From JAOUGY01 sp963792365 (lineage in GTDB: Bacteria; Actinomycetota; Acidimicrobiia; Spongiisociales; ZC4RG35), in contig CAWBVW010000008.1 of assembly GCA_963792365.1 (NCBI GenBank), positions 372,001 through 436,000 on the forward strand: a DNA stretch of 64,000 nucleotides, read 5' to 3'. The notes beneath the pieces are model-generated. The model did no database searches. It had not been told where the DNA came from and was given only the letters and a program-made list of their open reading frames with translations. The position numbers and the translations under genes are program-made. Positions 16,417 to 25,451 of the stretch are shown in pieces (position 1 is the stretch's first letter; every line of letters starts with the position of its first letter).

Positions 16417-16911
16417 ATGAGGATCTCCGTACACCTCGGCGACATCACGACGCTCGACGTCGACGCCATCGTCAATGCTGCCAACTCGTCGCTCCTCGGA
16501 GGTGGTGGTGTGGACGGGGCCATTCACAGCGCCGCCGGTCCCGAGCTCCTCGAAGCTTGCCGAGCGTTGGAAGGTTGCGAGACCGGCGACGCCAAGACGA
16601 CACCGGGCTTTGCTCTCCCGGCCCGCTGGGTGATCCACACGGTGGGTCCGGTGTGGCGTGGCGGCGAGAATGGCGAAGCGGCGTTGCTCGCCGGCTGCTA
16701 CCGGCGATCGGTCGAGCAGGCCGAGGCCGTCGGAGCCCGCTCGGTGGCATTCCCGGCCATCTCGACCGGGGTCTATGGCTATCCGAAGGATCAGGCGGCG
16801 CGGGTGGCGGTGGACACTCTCACCTCCCTCGACGCCGACCTCGACGAGGTGATCCTCGTGGCCTTCGATCAGGCGACGGCCGACCAGTACGAGCGTGCGC
16901 TGGCCGGTTGA
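16417..16911 (+). CDS. Macro-domain ADP-ribose hydrolase
   Basis: A 164-residue stand-alone macro domain of the YmdB/MacroD type. GDITTLDVDAIVNAANSSL, GGGGVDGAIHSAAG, VIHTVGPVW and the phosphate loop ISTGVYGYP are all present. These enzymes remove ADP-ribose from acidic residues or hydrolyse O-acetyl-ADP-ribose. The start lies between arsR and a VOC gene, with no operon partner that would narrow its role. Confidence 0.9.
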   Translation: MRISVHLGDITTLDVDAIVNAANSSLLGGGGVDGAIHSAAGPELLEACRALEGCETGDAKTTPGFALPARWVIHTVGPVWRGGENGEAALLAGCYRRSVEQAEAVGARSVAFPAISTGVYGYPKDQAARVAVDTLTSLDADLDEVILVAFDQATADQYERALAG

Positions 16912-16925
16912 GCTACCTTCGGGTC

Positions 16926-17297
16926 ATGGAACTAGGCGCATTCTCCATCAGTCTTTCGGTCTCGGACCTCGATCGCTCCCGAGCCTTCTACGAGAAGCTC
17001 GGTTTCGAGGTGGCAGGAGGCGACCCCGATCAGAACTATCTGATCCTGCGGAACGGCGGTGCGCTGATCGGCCTCTTCCATGGCATGTTCGAGGGACACA
17101 TCCTCACCTTCAATCCGGGTCACGGTCAGGACACCGCAGAGGTCGAACCGTTCACGGACGTGAGGGTGATCCAAGAGAGGCTCACGGAGGCGGGCATCGA
17201 ACTGAACGATCGGGTCGACCCGGACACCACAGGCCCCGGTCACATCACGTTGGTCGACCCTGACGGCAACGCCATCCTGATCGACCAGTTCCGATAG
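16926..17297 (+). CDS. VOC-superfamily (glyoxalase/bleomycin-resistance-like) protein
   Basis: A 123-residue single VOC domain: SISLSVSDLDRSRAFYEKLG at the start, GALIGLFHGMFEG in the middle, and GHITLVDPDGNAILIDQ at the end. A substrate cannot be assigned. It begins 15 bp after the macro-domain gene and may share its transcript. Confidence 0.8.
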   Translation: MELGAFSISLSVSDLDRSRAFYEKLGFEVAGGDPDQNYLILRNGGALIGLFHGMFEGHILTFNPGHGQDTAEVEPFTDVRVIQERLTEAGIELNDRVDPDTTGPGHITLVDPDGNAILIDQFR

Positions 17298-17343
17298 GCG
17301 CAAGGGCACTTGTCGACGGGGATCCGCACTCCGCCGAACGTGT

Positions 17344-18117
17344 TCAGGGTTTGAGGAGCTTGAACCCCTCGGCCAGCGCCAATCCCGCAGGCTCACCCAT
17401 CGCAGCGCACCACTCTCGAATTCGGGCGGTGAAATCGGCACGGTGCTGTTCGGTGCTCAGGGCGTCTCCCATGGTCGTGTGGGTTTGCGACGAGTGGCAC
17501 AGCAGTGCATCGACCTTCCGATCGAACGTGGAAGTGACGTCCTCCCAGTGATCGACCTCGTCTGCAGCGAACAACAGAATCGTCTCGGGTCGGTGCTTGG
17601 TGAGTCCGCCGACCAATTGGTGGGGGAAGAAGAGGTGATCGCGTGCGGCGACGACGCCGTCGATCGCACCCCATCCGATCTCTCGATGGTCGGGGTGCAG
17701 CATGTATCGGCGCCAGGGATCCCAGCTGAGCACCACGGTTGGTCGCAAGCGACGTATCCACAACGCGACCTCCTCCCTGAGCGCCATCGAATGGATCAGC
17801 TCCCCATCGACGTGATCGAGAAACACGAGCTGACCTCGCGCGCCGAGGATGTCGGCGGCGCGCCGCGATTCCTGACGCCGCGCTTCGATCAACTCGGCCT
17901 GGCTCTGATCGGGATCCCACGTTCCCTTCGATCCGTCGGTGGCGATGAGCAGCGAGACCTCACATCCGGCGTCGGCCCACTTCGCCAGGGTGGCGCCGGC
18001 GCCGAACTCGGCGTCGTCCGGATGAGCTGCGATCACGAGAGCCCGCTCGGGTGTGTCGAGATGGGACACCGGTTCGCGCCGGGCTTCAGAGAACAGGTTC
18101 GTACGTGCGGTGGGCAT
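17344..18117 (-). CDS. PIG-L/LmbE-family N-deacetylase
   Basis: A 257-residue zinc deacetylase-like protein. AAHPDDAEFG supplies the zinc-binding HPDD motif, and HPDHREIGWGAIDG the third zinc His. Relatives include MshB and mycothiol-conjugate amidase, which act on GlcNAc-inositol compounds, and this genome also makes inositol phosphate (end of the window). Sequence alone does not decide between mycothiol enzymes and other LmbE members. The ATG at 18117 leaves only 17 bp to the divergent gene, so a GTG at 18069 is a possible start. Confidence 0.75.
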   Translation of the reverse strand: MPTARTNLFSEARREPVSHLDTPERALVIAAHPDDAEFGAGATLAKWADAGCEVSLLIATDGSKGTWDPDQSQAELIEARRQESRRAADILGARGQLVFLDHVDGELIHSMALREEVALWIRRLRPTVVLSWDPWRRYMLHPDHREIGWGAIDGVVAARDHLFFPHQLVGGLTKHRPETILLFAADEVDHWEDVTSTFDRKVDALLCHSSQTHTTMGDALSTEQHRADFTARIREWCAAMGEPAGLALAEGFKLLKP

Positions 18118-18134
18118 ACCCGCGGAGGGTACCG

Positions 18135-18887
18135 GTGCGTGCGATCATCGAAAACCTCATGAGATTGAGAGAACGGCTCCGGCGCCAGCTGCTGTCGGAC
18201 ACGGGGCTCGACTTCGGGCGCCTCCGGCCCTCGATCGGCAGTGTGATTTCGGCCGATGGTGACGCCGGGGGGCGTCTGGTTCGCGATCTCCTGGCCGCGA
18301 TGACCGCCGGCCTGGGTACGGCGATCGTGCTTGTGGCGATCTCTGCGGTCATGGGACTGTCCGGCGCCGCGGCCTTCTTTGCGATCTTCGGAGGAGTGGT
18401 CGTAGGCCTCGGCATTGCGATGGTCGTGGCGGGGGTCCTCCTGCGGCAACGTATCCCCGGGGAGGTCGAAGCGGTCTTCAGCGTGGCAGGGCAGGTCGCC
18501 AACGACGCCTCCTCGCAGCTGCAGACCCTGTCGGGCTCGGCCGAACAGATCGTGCGCGGTCTCGTCATGGTGAGCGCGGTCCCGGCGGTCGCCACCGCCT
18601 TGTCGAGGCGGTTCTTGGTCCTCGCGCCGGTCGTCCGAGCGTTGCTCGACGGCATGCTCACCCGGATCGTCGATCGAGGCCTACCCGCGGTCATCGCAAC
18701 GATGCCGGACGCAACTCCACGGATGGGTCAGATCGTCTCTGGCGTCGCAACGTCGAGAGACCGGGTAGTCGGGAGGGCCACCACCCTCGCTCGCTGGGGG
18801 ACGATGCCGTTGCGTGTGCTCGGCGTCGCGTTGGCGACCATGGGGACGGGTCTCACGATGCTGTCGTGGCTTGTCGGGTTGGCTTGA
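18135..18887 (+). CDS. Membrane protein of unknown function
   Basis: A 250-residue protein. A short basic start is followed by two or three hydrophobic helices (about 50-105, with VVGLGIAMVVAGVLL), a polar helical middle that includes QVANDASSQLQTLSGSAEQI, and a C-terminal hydrophobic helix (about 228-248). I recognise no family. The GTG at 18135 follows GGAGGGT; an ATG at 18159 is the alternative. The last codon and stop sit in the short palindrome GGCTTGAAGCC. Confidence 0.55.
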   Translation: MRAIIENLMRLRERLRRQLLSDTGLDFGRLRPSIGSVISADGDAGGRLVRDLLAAMTAGLGTAIVLVAISAVMGLSGAAAFFAIFGGVVVGLGIAMVVAGVLLRQRIPGEVEAVFSVAGQVANDASSQLQTLSGSAEQIVRGLVMVSAVPAVATALSRRFLVLAPVVRALLDGMLTRIVDRGLPAVIATMPDATPRMGQIVSGVATSRDRVVGRATTLARWGTMPLRVLGVALATMGTGLTMLSWLVGLA

Positions 18888-18927
18888 AGCCGTTTCGACC
18901 TACGCTGTTGCGATCCGCTCCACGGGG

Positions 18928-20301
18928 ATGCTCATGAACCGTCTGCGCCTTGTTCGAACACGTCCGCTGTTCATGGTCGTGGTGGCCGGGTTGTTGTTCG
19001 CAGCTGCCATGCCGGCAACCGCGGCCGACCTCTACCTCGACGAGGACTTCGAGACGGACGCCAACCAGACCTTCACGGAGCTGGTCGATACCTTCGAGTC
19101 GCTCGACGATGGGCACGTCGGTGCCGGTACCCGTGCCGTGATCCCTGCCAACGGTAATTGGGGTGCGTCGGGCAGGTGGACCTTCGACGAACATGGGATC
19201 ACCGCACCCGAGGAGCTGTATTGGCGGTACTACGTGAAGTTTCCGGTCGGATTCCAGGTCACTCCACCCGACCGGGGCAAGCTTCCTGGTCCCGCCAATC
19301 TCTACACCTACAACTGCCTCGGCGGTCGCCCGTCCACAGAGGCCAATCCCTGCTGGAGTGCCCGGATGCTCTTCTCCCGTGACTACGAGGATGACCTCGG
19401 GTTGTACCAGGACGGCCCCTCGGACAAGACTCTGCTCGGGTTCTATACCTATCACCTCGATGGACCGTCCAACCGTGGCGACATCCTGACGTGGGATGAC
19501 GACGTTGCCCTTCTCGACCACGGCAGGTGGTACTGCGTGGAAGGTCACATCGATCTCAACACCCCTGGCGTCAACAACGGAACGCTCGAGGGGTGGGTCG
19601 ACGGCGAAGCTGCGTTCTCCAGGTCGGACTTCGCATGGCGCCGCGCCAACGAGGGCGGTCTCGACGTCGACATGTTCTGGTTCGACGTCTACTACGGGGG
19701 AGACGCCACGCCGAACAGACTCGAGATCCATTTCGATTCTCTGGCGCTCGGACCGGAGAGGGTCGGCTGTGATGATCGGGATGTCTGGGTAGGCACATTT
19801 GCCGACGATGACGAGTCGGTCTTCGAGGGGGACATCGAGTGGCTGTTCACCAGCGGGATCACACAAGGATGCAGCGACACGCTCTTCTGTCCCGACGATC
19901 CGGTGACACGAGGACAGATGGCAGCATTCATCGGACGAGCCCAGAACCTCCCGGCCGACGACGGCGACTACTTCACCGACGACGACAGCTCGGTGTTCGA
20001 AGGAGACATCGATGCTTTGGCGGCGTCGGGGGTCACCCAAGGCTGTACGCCAACCAGATTCTGTCCCGATGACGTGGTGACCCGGGGACAGATGGCCGCA
20101 TTCCTCACTCGGGCGTACAACCTCCCCGCCGCCGATTCGGACTTTTTCACCGACGACGACGGCACGGTGTTCGAGTCCGACATCAATCGGCTGGCAGCGT
20201 CCGGCATCACCGCGGGTTGCAGCGGCTCCTCGTTCTGTGCCGACGAGCCGATCACCCGTGGCCAGATGGCGGCGTTTCTCAGGAGGGCCGAAGAGCGCTG
20301 A
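18928..20301 (+). CDS. Secreted polysaccharide-lyase-like protein with three SLH-like repeats
   Basis: A 457-residue exported protein. A signal peptide (1 to about 33) ends AMPATAA. The catalytic-like region (about 40-290) resembles the jelly-roll fold of polysaccharide lyase family 14: ELYWRYYVKFPVGF, GKLPGPANLY, WYCVEGHIDLNTPGVNNG and LEGWVDGEAAF. Three repeats follow (about 300-457), each with TQGCSxTxFCPDDPVTRGQM-like sequence: a Cys pair and an SLH-like RGQMAAF core. Such repeats are common in surface proteins of Acidimicrobiia-type genomes. Anchoring to the wall and glycan cleavage are inferred. Confidence 0.72.
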   Translation: MLMNRLRLVRTRPLFMVVVAGLLFAAAMPATAADLYLDEDFETDANQTFTELVDTFESLDDGHVGAGTRAVIPANGNWGASGRWTFDEHGITAPEELYWRYYVKFPVGFQVTPPDRGKLPGPANLYTYNCLGGRPSTEANPCWSARMLFSRDYEDDLGLYQDGPSDKTLLGFYTYHLDGPSNRGDILTWDDDVALLDHGRWYCVEGHIDLNTPGVNNGTLEGWVDGEAAFSRSDFAWRRANEGGLDVDMFWFDVYYGGDATPNRLEIHFDSLALGPERVGCDDRDVWVGTFADDDESVFEGDIEWLFTSGITQGCSDTLFCPDDPVTRGQMAAFIGRAQNLPADDGDYFTDDDSSVFEGDIDALAASGVTQGCTPTRFCPDDVVTRGQMAAFLTRAYNLPAADSDFFTDDDGTVFESDINRLAASGITAGCSGSSFCADEPITRGQMAAFLRRAEER

Positions 20302-20893
20302 GCCAAGCGCCATCCCGGTGGCGGAGCGCCGCGGCCAGATCGGTCGGCGTGTCGAGATCGAGTGCCCAGCCAAGGCTGATGATGACACTCGGGTCGGCCG
20401 ATGCGAGAGCGGCGAGATGGCGGTGGAAGCTGCCGAGTCCATACGCGAATCTCACGTGCTGGACAGCGCCGATCATGCTCGTCCCTCCATCCGAGGACGG
20501 GGCGATCACGGCCCTGCCATCTGCCAGGAGCCGCGCGGCGTCGGACACCTCGGCCACCGAAAGCAACGGAAGATCGGCGTGCACGATCATCCAGGAGCCG
20601 CCCGCGTCCAGGATTCGATCGCGCGCAGCGGCAGCGGCCACGTTCAAGCTCGATCCGCGGTCGAGCATCACCTCGACGCCTTCGTTCTGAGCCCACCTCG
20701 TCACGCCGTCGTCGGCCGACAGCACGAGCGGTTCGACACCGGCTGCACGGATGGTCTGTACCGTCCGGCACGCCAGTTGCTCGCTCACCGACCGCCGGCC
20801 GGCGGCATCCAGCACCTCCGAGAGGCGTCGTTTTGCGTCGTCGAAGGGCTTCACCGGGATGGCCGCCGTCACCGACCGCAGGAGTGATTGCAT
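20279..20893 (-). CDS. cofC: 2-phospho-L-lactate (phosphoenolpyruvate) guanylyltransferase
   Basis: A 204-residue CofC/FbiD enzyme of coenzyme F420 synthesis, which couples a 3-carbon phosphoacid to GMP. It has a nucleotidyltransferase-like start AAIPVKPFDDAKRRLSEVL, the metal-binding region MIVHADLPLL, PSSDGGTSMIG, and the ending LDLDTPTDLAAAL. It overlaps the preceding convergent gene by 23 bp. An F420-type luciferase-like oxidoreductase lies 2.6 kb away. The other F420 genes are outside the window. Confidence 0.85.
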   Translation of the reverse strand: MQSLLRSVTAAIPVKPFDDAKRRLSEVLDAAGRRSVSEQLACRTVQTIRAAGVEPLVLSADDGVTRWAQNEGVEVMLDRGSSLNVAAAAARDRILDAGGSWMIVHADLPLLSVAEVSDAARLLADGRAVIAPSSDGGTSMIGAVQHVRFAYGLGSFHRHLAALASADPSVIISLGWALDLDTPTDLAAALRHRDGAWLSALRPS

Positions 20894-20991
20894 TGCGGGC
20901 GAGGCTAATTGCGAATCCGAGGGAGCTGCGACGGTGGAATACCGTGACCCCCGAGTGCGTTCTACGACCCGACCGGACGGAAGAGGACACG

Positions 20992-21201
20992 TTGGCGAAA
21001 GCAACCTGGAACGGGATCGTGATTGCCGAGAGCGACGAGACGATCGTCGTAGAGGGCAACCACTACTTCCCGGCCGACTCGGTGAAGCGTGAGTTCCTGG
21101 CGGATTCGCCCCTCAAGTCGACCTGCCCTTGGAAGGGCGAGGCGTCGTACTTCGACGTGGTGGTCGACGGGGCTCGGAACCCGGGCGCAGCCTGGGTCTA
21201 G
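20992..21201 (+). CDS. DUF427 protein, interrupted by an in-frame amber codon
   Basis: A 69-residue frame starting at TTG 20992 with a near-canonical DUF427 sequence (ATWNGIVIAESDETIVVEGN, YFPADSVKREF, CPWKGEASYFDVVVDG, NPGAAWV). The TAG at 21199-21201 falls where the family has Tyr. The frame then continues with equally typical family sequence, PAPKEAASQIADRVAFWRGV, to a TGA at 21274-21276. So the intact gene would be 20992-21276 (94 codons). It may be a fresh nonsense mutation, a sequence error or a suppressed stop. The function of the family is unclear. Confidence 0.75.
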   Translation: MAKATWNGIVIAESDETIVVEGNHYFPADSVKREFLADSPLKSTCPWKGEASYFDVVVDGARNPGAAWV

Positions 21202-21343
21202 CCGGCTCCGAAGGAAGCTGCCAGTCAGATCGCTGACCGTGTCGCCTTCTGGCGCGGAGTCGACGTGACGCTCTGACCTGACCGGTCTCCATCCTCCCCG
21301 ACCCGGGGCTCGTCGTAGGACGGGCCCCGCTGTCGTTTTACGG

Positions 21344-23281
21344 TCACTCGGTGAACCGGGCGATCCAGCCGGTCACCTCGCCATACCAATGGATCGAGTT
21401 GGCGGGAGTGAGAATCCAGTGGTTCTCGTCCGGGTAATAGACCAGGCGAGCATCGACTCCCTTGGCCTTGAGCACTCCGTAGAACTCGAGACCCTGACCG
21501 ACCGGCACCCGGTAGTCCCTCTCCCCGTGGATCACCAACGTGGGAGTGGAGTACCCGCCTGCGTGGGCGGCGGGGCTCCAACGGTTGACCCGCTCGAGAT
21601 CGGTCCACACCTCGGCGCCGTAGGCATCGGCACGGCCGGCGGTGACGTCGGAGGCGTACATGTTGGGGAGGTCTGTGACCGCGGCGTGTGCGACGGCACA
21701 GGCGTAGCGGTCGGTCTGGCCCACGAGCCACGACACGAGATAGCCACCGTACGAGCCGCCGGTGATGGCGATTCGCTCGGGGTCGGCGATGCCGTCGGCG
21801 ATCAGACGATCCGTGGCGGATTCGATGTCGGCAGTCGGTCTGTCGCCCCACTCCCCTCGAATGGACGCGGCGAACTCCTGGCCCCAGGAGGTGGAACCGT
21901 GGAAATTGACGAGGGCGGCTCGACGGCTCGATCCGCAGAACACCGCCGGGTTCCAGCGCCAGTGCCAGACGTCGGTCCATGCCCCGTGCGGACCTCCGTG
22001 GATCATGTGTACGAGCGGACCGGGCATGGCCGGTGCATCCTTGGGTGTGACCACCCACATCTGGATCTCTCGGTCGGCGGCTCCGGTGAACCGCACCTCC
22101 GACACGGTCGGGAGATCGAACTCTGCGAGCGACCGAACCGTGAAGTCGCTGAGCGGGTCGACCGTCCCATCGCCGACCATCACGATTTCTGGTGGCGTGA
22201 CGATCGTGCTCCGCACGGCGACATAGCTGTGCGGCCCGAGTCGGGATGTCCCTGAGATTGTGCCCTCCCGGGCAACTTCGCCGATCGCGCCGTCTTCGGT
22301 CAAGCGCCACAACGACTGGCGGGCATCGTCCTCGGCTTCGATGACCAGGTCGGTCCCATCGAAGAGCCAGTTCGTCGGCGAACGATCCCAGCTCGGTGTG
22401 AGATCGGTCTCGGACCCGGAGCCGAGATCGTGACGAATGAGGTGCACCCGGTCGGCGTAGAAGTGCGGGTCGTCGGTGCGCCCGTAGACGATGGCGCCTC
22501 CGGCGGGGTCGAAACGGGGGTGAGAGGCGTGCCCCTCATGGTCCGGAGTCAAGGAATGCTCCTCGAGCGTTTCCACATCGGTTGTGAACAGGCACCATCG
22601 GATTTCGCCATGCGGGAAACGGGACCTGTCGGCACACCACGCGACAATCCGACCATCGGGGGATATGTCGAGGTCATCCAGGGGGTCGGATGTGTTGTCC
22701 CACCGCATCCAGCGGCCCGATTCAGGAGTGAGGTCGGTGGCGTGCCCGCCATCGACCCCCACCTTGAAGATGTGCGGCACCTCGCCTCCGTCGAGCCAAC
22801 GGTCCCAATATCTGTAGACGGCTCGGTCGCTGACCTTGGCGGAGTGGTTCTGCTCGGCCCGCCGGTCCCGTTCCATTCTGGAATCCCCGATGTCCGGATG
22901 ATCGGCGAAGACGAGGGCGAGGACGGCGAGAGCATCACCCGACGGGAACCATTTGGCACCGATGGCGCCCAGAGGAAGATCGGTGAGCGCAGTCGGTTCG
23001 CCACCATCCATCGGCATCACGTGGATCTGTGGTCTGTCGTCGACCTTGCGTACGAAAGCCAGACGACTGCCATCCGGTGAAAGCGCAGGTCGTGATGCCG
23101 AGGCGGTGGTGAGCCTGCGCGGCGGGCTGCCGTCGGAGTGCAACTCCCACAGAGTCGTGGCCGTGGTGTTCACCTCGATGTCGGCCGTGGTGACAGGCAC
23201 GACGATGCGACCTCCGGCCACGCTCGGTGCCCCCACGCGCGGGATCGTCCACAGGGCTTCGGCGGTGAGCGGATTCGACAT
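21344..23281 (-). CDS. S9-family prolyl oligopeptidase-like serine peptidase
   Basis: A 645-residue protein without a signal peptide. The N-terminal 380 residues form a beta-propeller with WD40-like/TolB-type repeats (SPDGSRLAFVRK, ISPDGRIVAWCAD, FDPAGGAIVYGR). The C-terminal alpha/beta hydrolase has the nucleophile in ITGGSYGGYLVSW (Ser near 510), the Asp in HGERDYRVPV and the His in DENHWIL. Family members cleave short peptides, often after Pro or other small residues, or act as acylaminoacyl peptidases. A second S9 gene lies at 31094. Confidence 0.87.
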   Translation of the reverse strand: MSNPLTAEALWTIPRVGAPSVAGGRIVVPVTTADIEVNTTATTLWELHSDGSPPRRLTTASASRPALSPDGSRLAFVRKVDDRPQIHVMPMDGGEPTALTDLPLGAIGAKWFPSGDALAVLALVFADHPDIGDSRMERDRRAEQNHSAKVSDRAVYRYWDRWLDGGEVPHIFKVGVDGGHATDLTPESGRWMRWDNTSDPLDDLDISPDGRIVAWCADRSRFPHGEIRWCLFTTDVETLEEHSLTPDHEGHASHPRFDPAGGAIVYGRTDDPHFYADRVHLIRHDLGSGSETDLTPSWDRSPTNWLFDGTDLVIEAEDDARQSLWRLTEDGAIGEVAREGTISGTSRLGPHSYVAVRSTIVTPPEIVMVGDGTVDPLSDFTVRSLAEFDLPTVSEVRFTGAADREIQMWVVTPKDAPAMPGPLVHMIHGGPHGAWTDVWHWRWNPAVFCGSSRRAALVNFHGSTSWGQEFAASIRGEWGDRPTADIESATDRLIADGIADPERIAITGGSYGGYLVSWLVGQTDRYACAVAHAAVTDLPNMYASDVTAGRADAYGAEVWTDLERVNRWSPAAHAGGYSTPTLVIHGERDYRVPVGQGLEFYGVLKAKGVDARLVYYPDENHWILTPANSIHWYGEVTGWIARFTE

Positions 23282-23330
23282 CCTGCGAGGCTACTCCGCG
23301 ATCCCATGAGCGATTCAGTACGCCTGGCCC

Positions 23331-23393
<63 letters not shown>

Positions 23394-23457
23394 CGGCCCG
23401 GTCCCAGAAGTCGAGCGGAGTGCCCAACACGGACCTGTAGGCGATAGGGTCGGGCAC

Positions 23458-24435
23458 ATGAGAGCAGGTGCCTTCGTTCCGCAGGGTTGGCGACTCGATC
23501 TCGTCGACATCGAGCGTGACGACCATTGGGAAACCATGGCGTCGGTTGCCAAGACCATCGAGGCTTCGGGCTTCGAGTCGGCTTGGGTCTACGACCATTT
23601 CCACACCGTCCCCGTCGCAACCCAGGAGGTCACCTACGAGGCGTGGACCCTGATGGGTGCGCTGGCGGCGGTCACGTCGACCGTTCGCCTCGGGCAGATG
23701 TGCACATGCAACTCGTACCGGCCACCGGCCTATCTGGCGAAGGTGGCAGCCACCATCGATGTGATCTCGAACGGGAGACTCGAGATGGGCATCGGTGCAG
23801 GGTGGTACGAACAGGAGTACCTCGGATACGGATACGAGTTCCCGAAGGCGTCGGTGCGGATCGGCCAGCTCCGCGAAGGCGTGGAGATCATGCGGCGGAT
23901 GTGGACCGAGGATGAGGTCAGGTACGACGGGAAGTACTACACGCTCGACGGGGCGATCTGCCAACCGAAACCGGTCCAGGATCCTCACGTCCCGCTGTGG
24001 ATCGCGGGGGGAGGGGAGCAGCTCACACTCGACGTCGCAGCCCGTTACGCCGACTACACGAATTTCGGAGTGGATCTCGATGAGTTCGTGCACAAGTCCG
24101 AAGTGCTCGACGGCCACTGCTCGGACGTGGCTCGGGATTTCGACATGATCGTGCGATCCTCGAACTTCAACATCGTGTGCGAGCCCACCGAGGTGGAGGT
24201 GAGCAAGCGACTCGACTGGATCGAAGCCCACTACGGCCGGTTCGTGGACGCCGATCGGGCCGCAAAGGTGAGGGCGATGTTCGCAGAGTTCTCCGGGACC
24301 CCGCGTCAGCTCGTCGACAAGCTGAAACCCTGGGTCGACGCAGGCATGGGCTATGCGATCTGCTACTTCGCCGAAGTGTCACACGACACGTCCGGCCTCG
24401 AGTTGTTCGCTTCCGAGGTGATGCCCGCGCTCTAG
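23458..24435 (+). CDS. LLM-class F420-dependent oxidoreductase
   Basis: A 325-residue luciferase-like TIM-barrel oxidoreductase. Typical elements are ASGFESAWVYDHFHTVP, the bulge strand VRLGQMCTCNSYR, ISNGRLEMGIGAGWYEQEY and VPLWIAGGGEQLTL. The GIGAGWYE motif and the length match the actinobacterial F420-dependent group rather than FMN luciferases. The substrate is unknown. The nearby cofC shows that the cell makes F420. Confidence 0.85.
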   Translation: MRAGAFVPQGWRLDLVDIERDDHWETMASVAKTIEASGFESAWVYDHFHTVPVATQEVTYEAWTLMGALAAVTSTVRLGQMCTCNSYRPPAYLAKVAATIDVISNGRLEMGIGAGWYEQEYLGYGYEFPKASVRIGQLREGVEIMRRMWTEDEVRYDGKYYTLDGAICQPKPVQDPHVPLWIAGGGEQLTLDVAARYADYTNFGVDLDEFVHKSEVLDGHCSDVARDFDMIVRSSNFNIVCEPTEVEVSKRLDWIEAHYGRFVDADRAAKVRAMFAEFSGTPRQLVDKLKPWVDAGMGYAICYFAEVSHDTSGLELFASEVMPAL

Positions 24436-24529
24436 CGACCAGGCGTGCGTCAGGAGACGCTCGTCGGGAATCCGCCTGAGACCAACGCATCGCGGCGACC
24501 CATCGTGTCGGCTGCGGGCGGTCGCCCGA

Positions 24530-25432
24530 TCAATCGAAGAGATCTTCGATCGCGTCGCCGATGTCGTCGAGCACCCTGGCGATGCCGGTCTTGCGGTTCC
24601 GTTTCGTCTTCCTCCGCCGGCTGTGATGGAGCTCCGGGGAGGAGATGCCGTCCAAAGCCCGGTCGATTCCTCTTCTGATGCTGGCCGCCCAGGTCTTCGT
24701 CGTGATGAGGCCCGCCGCCAAGCCGGTGGCGGCAGTGGGCACCATGGCGGCGAGAAACTGGGCGAGGTCGTTGCCGCCTGCAATACCCGCGGCCGCAGCA
24801 ACACCGCCGAGCACCGAAGCGGCACCGAAGCCGGCGATGATCCCGGCGCCGGTCATCGACACCACCTTTGCGTCGGCGTCCAGTTCGACGAGATGCCGGC
24901 CGTCGCCGAGGTCGGTGCGTCTGTGAGTTACGGTCTTCAAGCCGCGCAGTGAAGGCTTGCTGCCCCCCACCGACATCCGGAGCTTCGTCGCCCAGTGGTC
25001 GTCTCGTTCCCACTTGTACCCCGAGCCGGTCTTGGTCCTCGGTCGAAAACCCTCTTCGCCGCGTAGCCATTCGATGATCGACCGTTCGACAGTGGACCGG
25101 TCGGCTTCGACGATCCGTCCCCCGGTGATCCTGTCGGGTGCCAGAAGCAGCGCCTTGATCGAATGCGCGTCGGCGTCGTTGCCGGTCTCGAGCTCGGCAA
25201 CCAGAGCAGCCTGCACGAACTCCGGTTCGATCCCGAGCTCTTTCGCTATCTGGTCCAGTTGCTTTCTGGTGATCCGGTCCGGTCCATGGACCTCGTCATG
25301 GTGGAGCGCGATGGCACGATTGAGGACGCGTTCAGCCAATGGGCGGCTCAGCGCGTCGAGCCGGTCAAAGGTGTCGGGGGTGACCCGATCCACCGGCGGC
25401 CGCGGGTGTTTGCCTTCCTGCTCTTGAGTCAT
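24530..25432 (-). CDS. Hypothetical protein with hydrophobic C-terminal hairpin
   Basis: A 300-residue protein. Residues 1-180 are soluble and charged, with ITRKQLDQIAKELGIEPEFV suggesting a small helical, possibly DNA-binding-like, domain. Two Gly/Ala-rich hydrophobic segments follow (about 193-222, GAGIIAGFGAASVLGGVAAA, and 227-250), then a strongly basic tail and an acidic end. I do not recognise the family. It is likely membrane-associated by its Gly-zipper-like segments. Confidence 0.6.
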   Translation of the reverse strand: MTQEQEGKHPRPPVDRVTPDTFDRLDALSRPLAERVLNRAIALHHDEVHGPDRITRKQLDQIAKELGIEPEFVQAALVAELETGNDADAHSIKALLLAPDRITGGRIVEADRSTVERSIIEWLRGEEGFRPRTKTGSGYKWERDDHWATKLRMSVGGSKPSLRGLKTVTHRRTDLGDGRHLVELDADAKVVSMTGAGIIAGFGAASVLGGVAAAAGIAGGNDLAQFLAAMVPTAATGLAAGLITTKTWAASIRRGIDRALDGISSPELHHSRRRKTKRNRKTGIARVLDDIGDAIEDLFD

Positions 25433-25451
25433 CGAAGGCCAGTATCGCGGA

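Noticed and set aside
18853..20442. A 529-codon frame antisense to the secreted lyase-like gene
   Set aside because: Shadow of a gene with a signal peptide and three repeats; no domain in the antisense product.
21199..21201. Pyrrolysine insertion at the DUF427 amber codon
   Set aside because: No Pyl genes are seen, the family has Tyr here, and the lineage is not known for pyrrolysine; recent mutation or sequence error is simpler.
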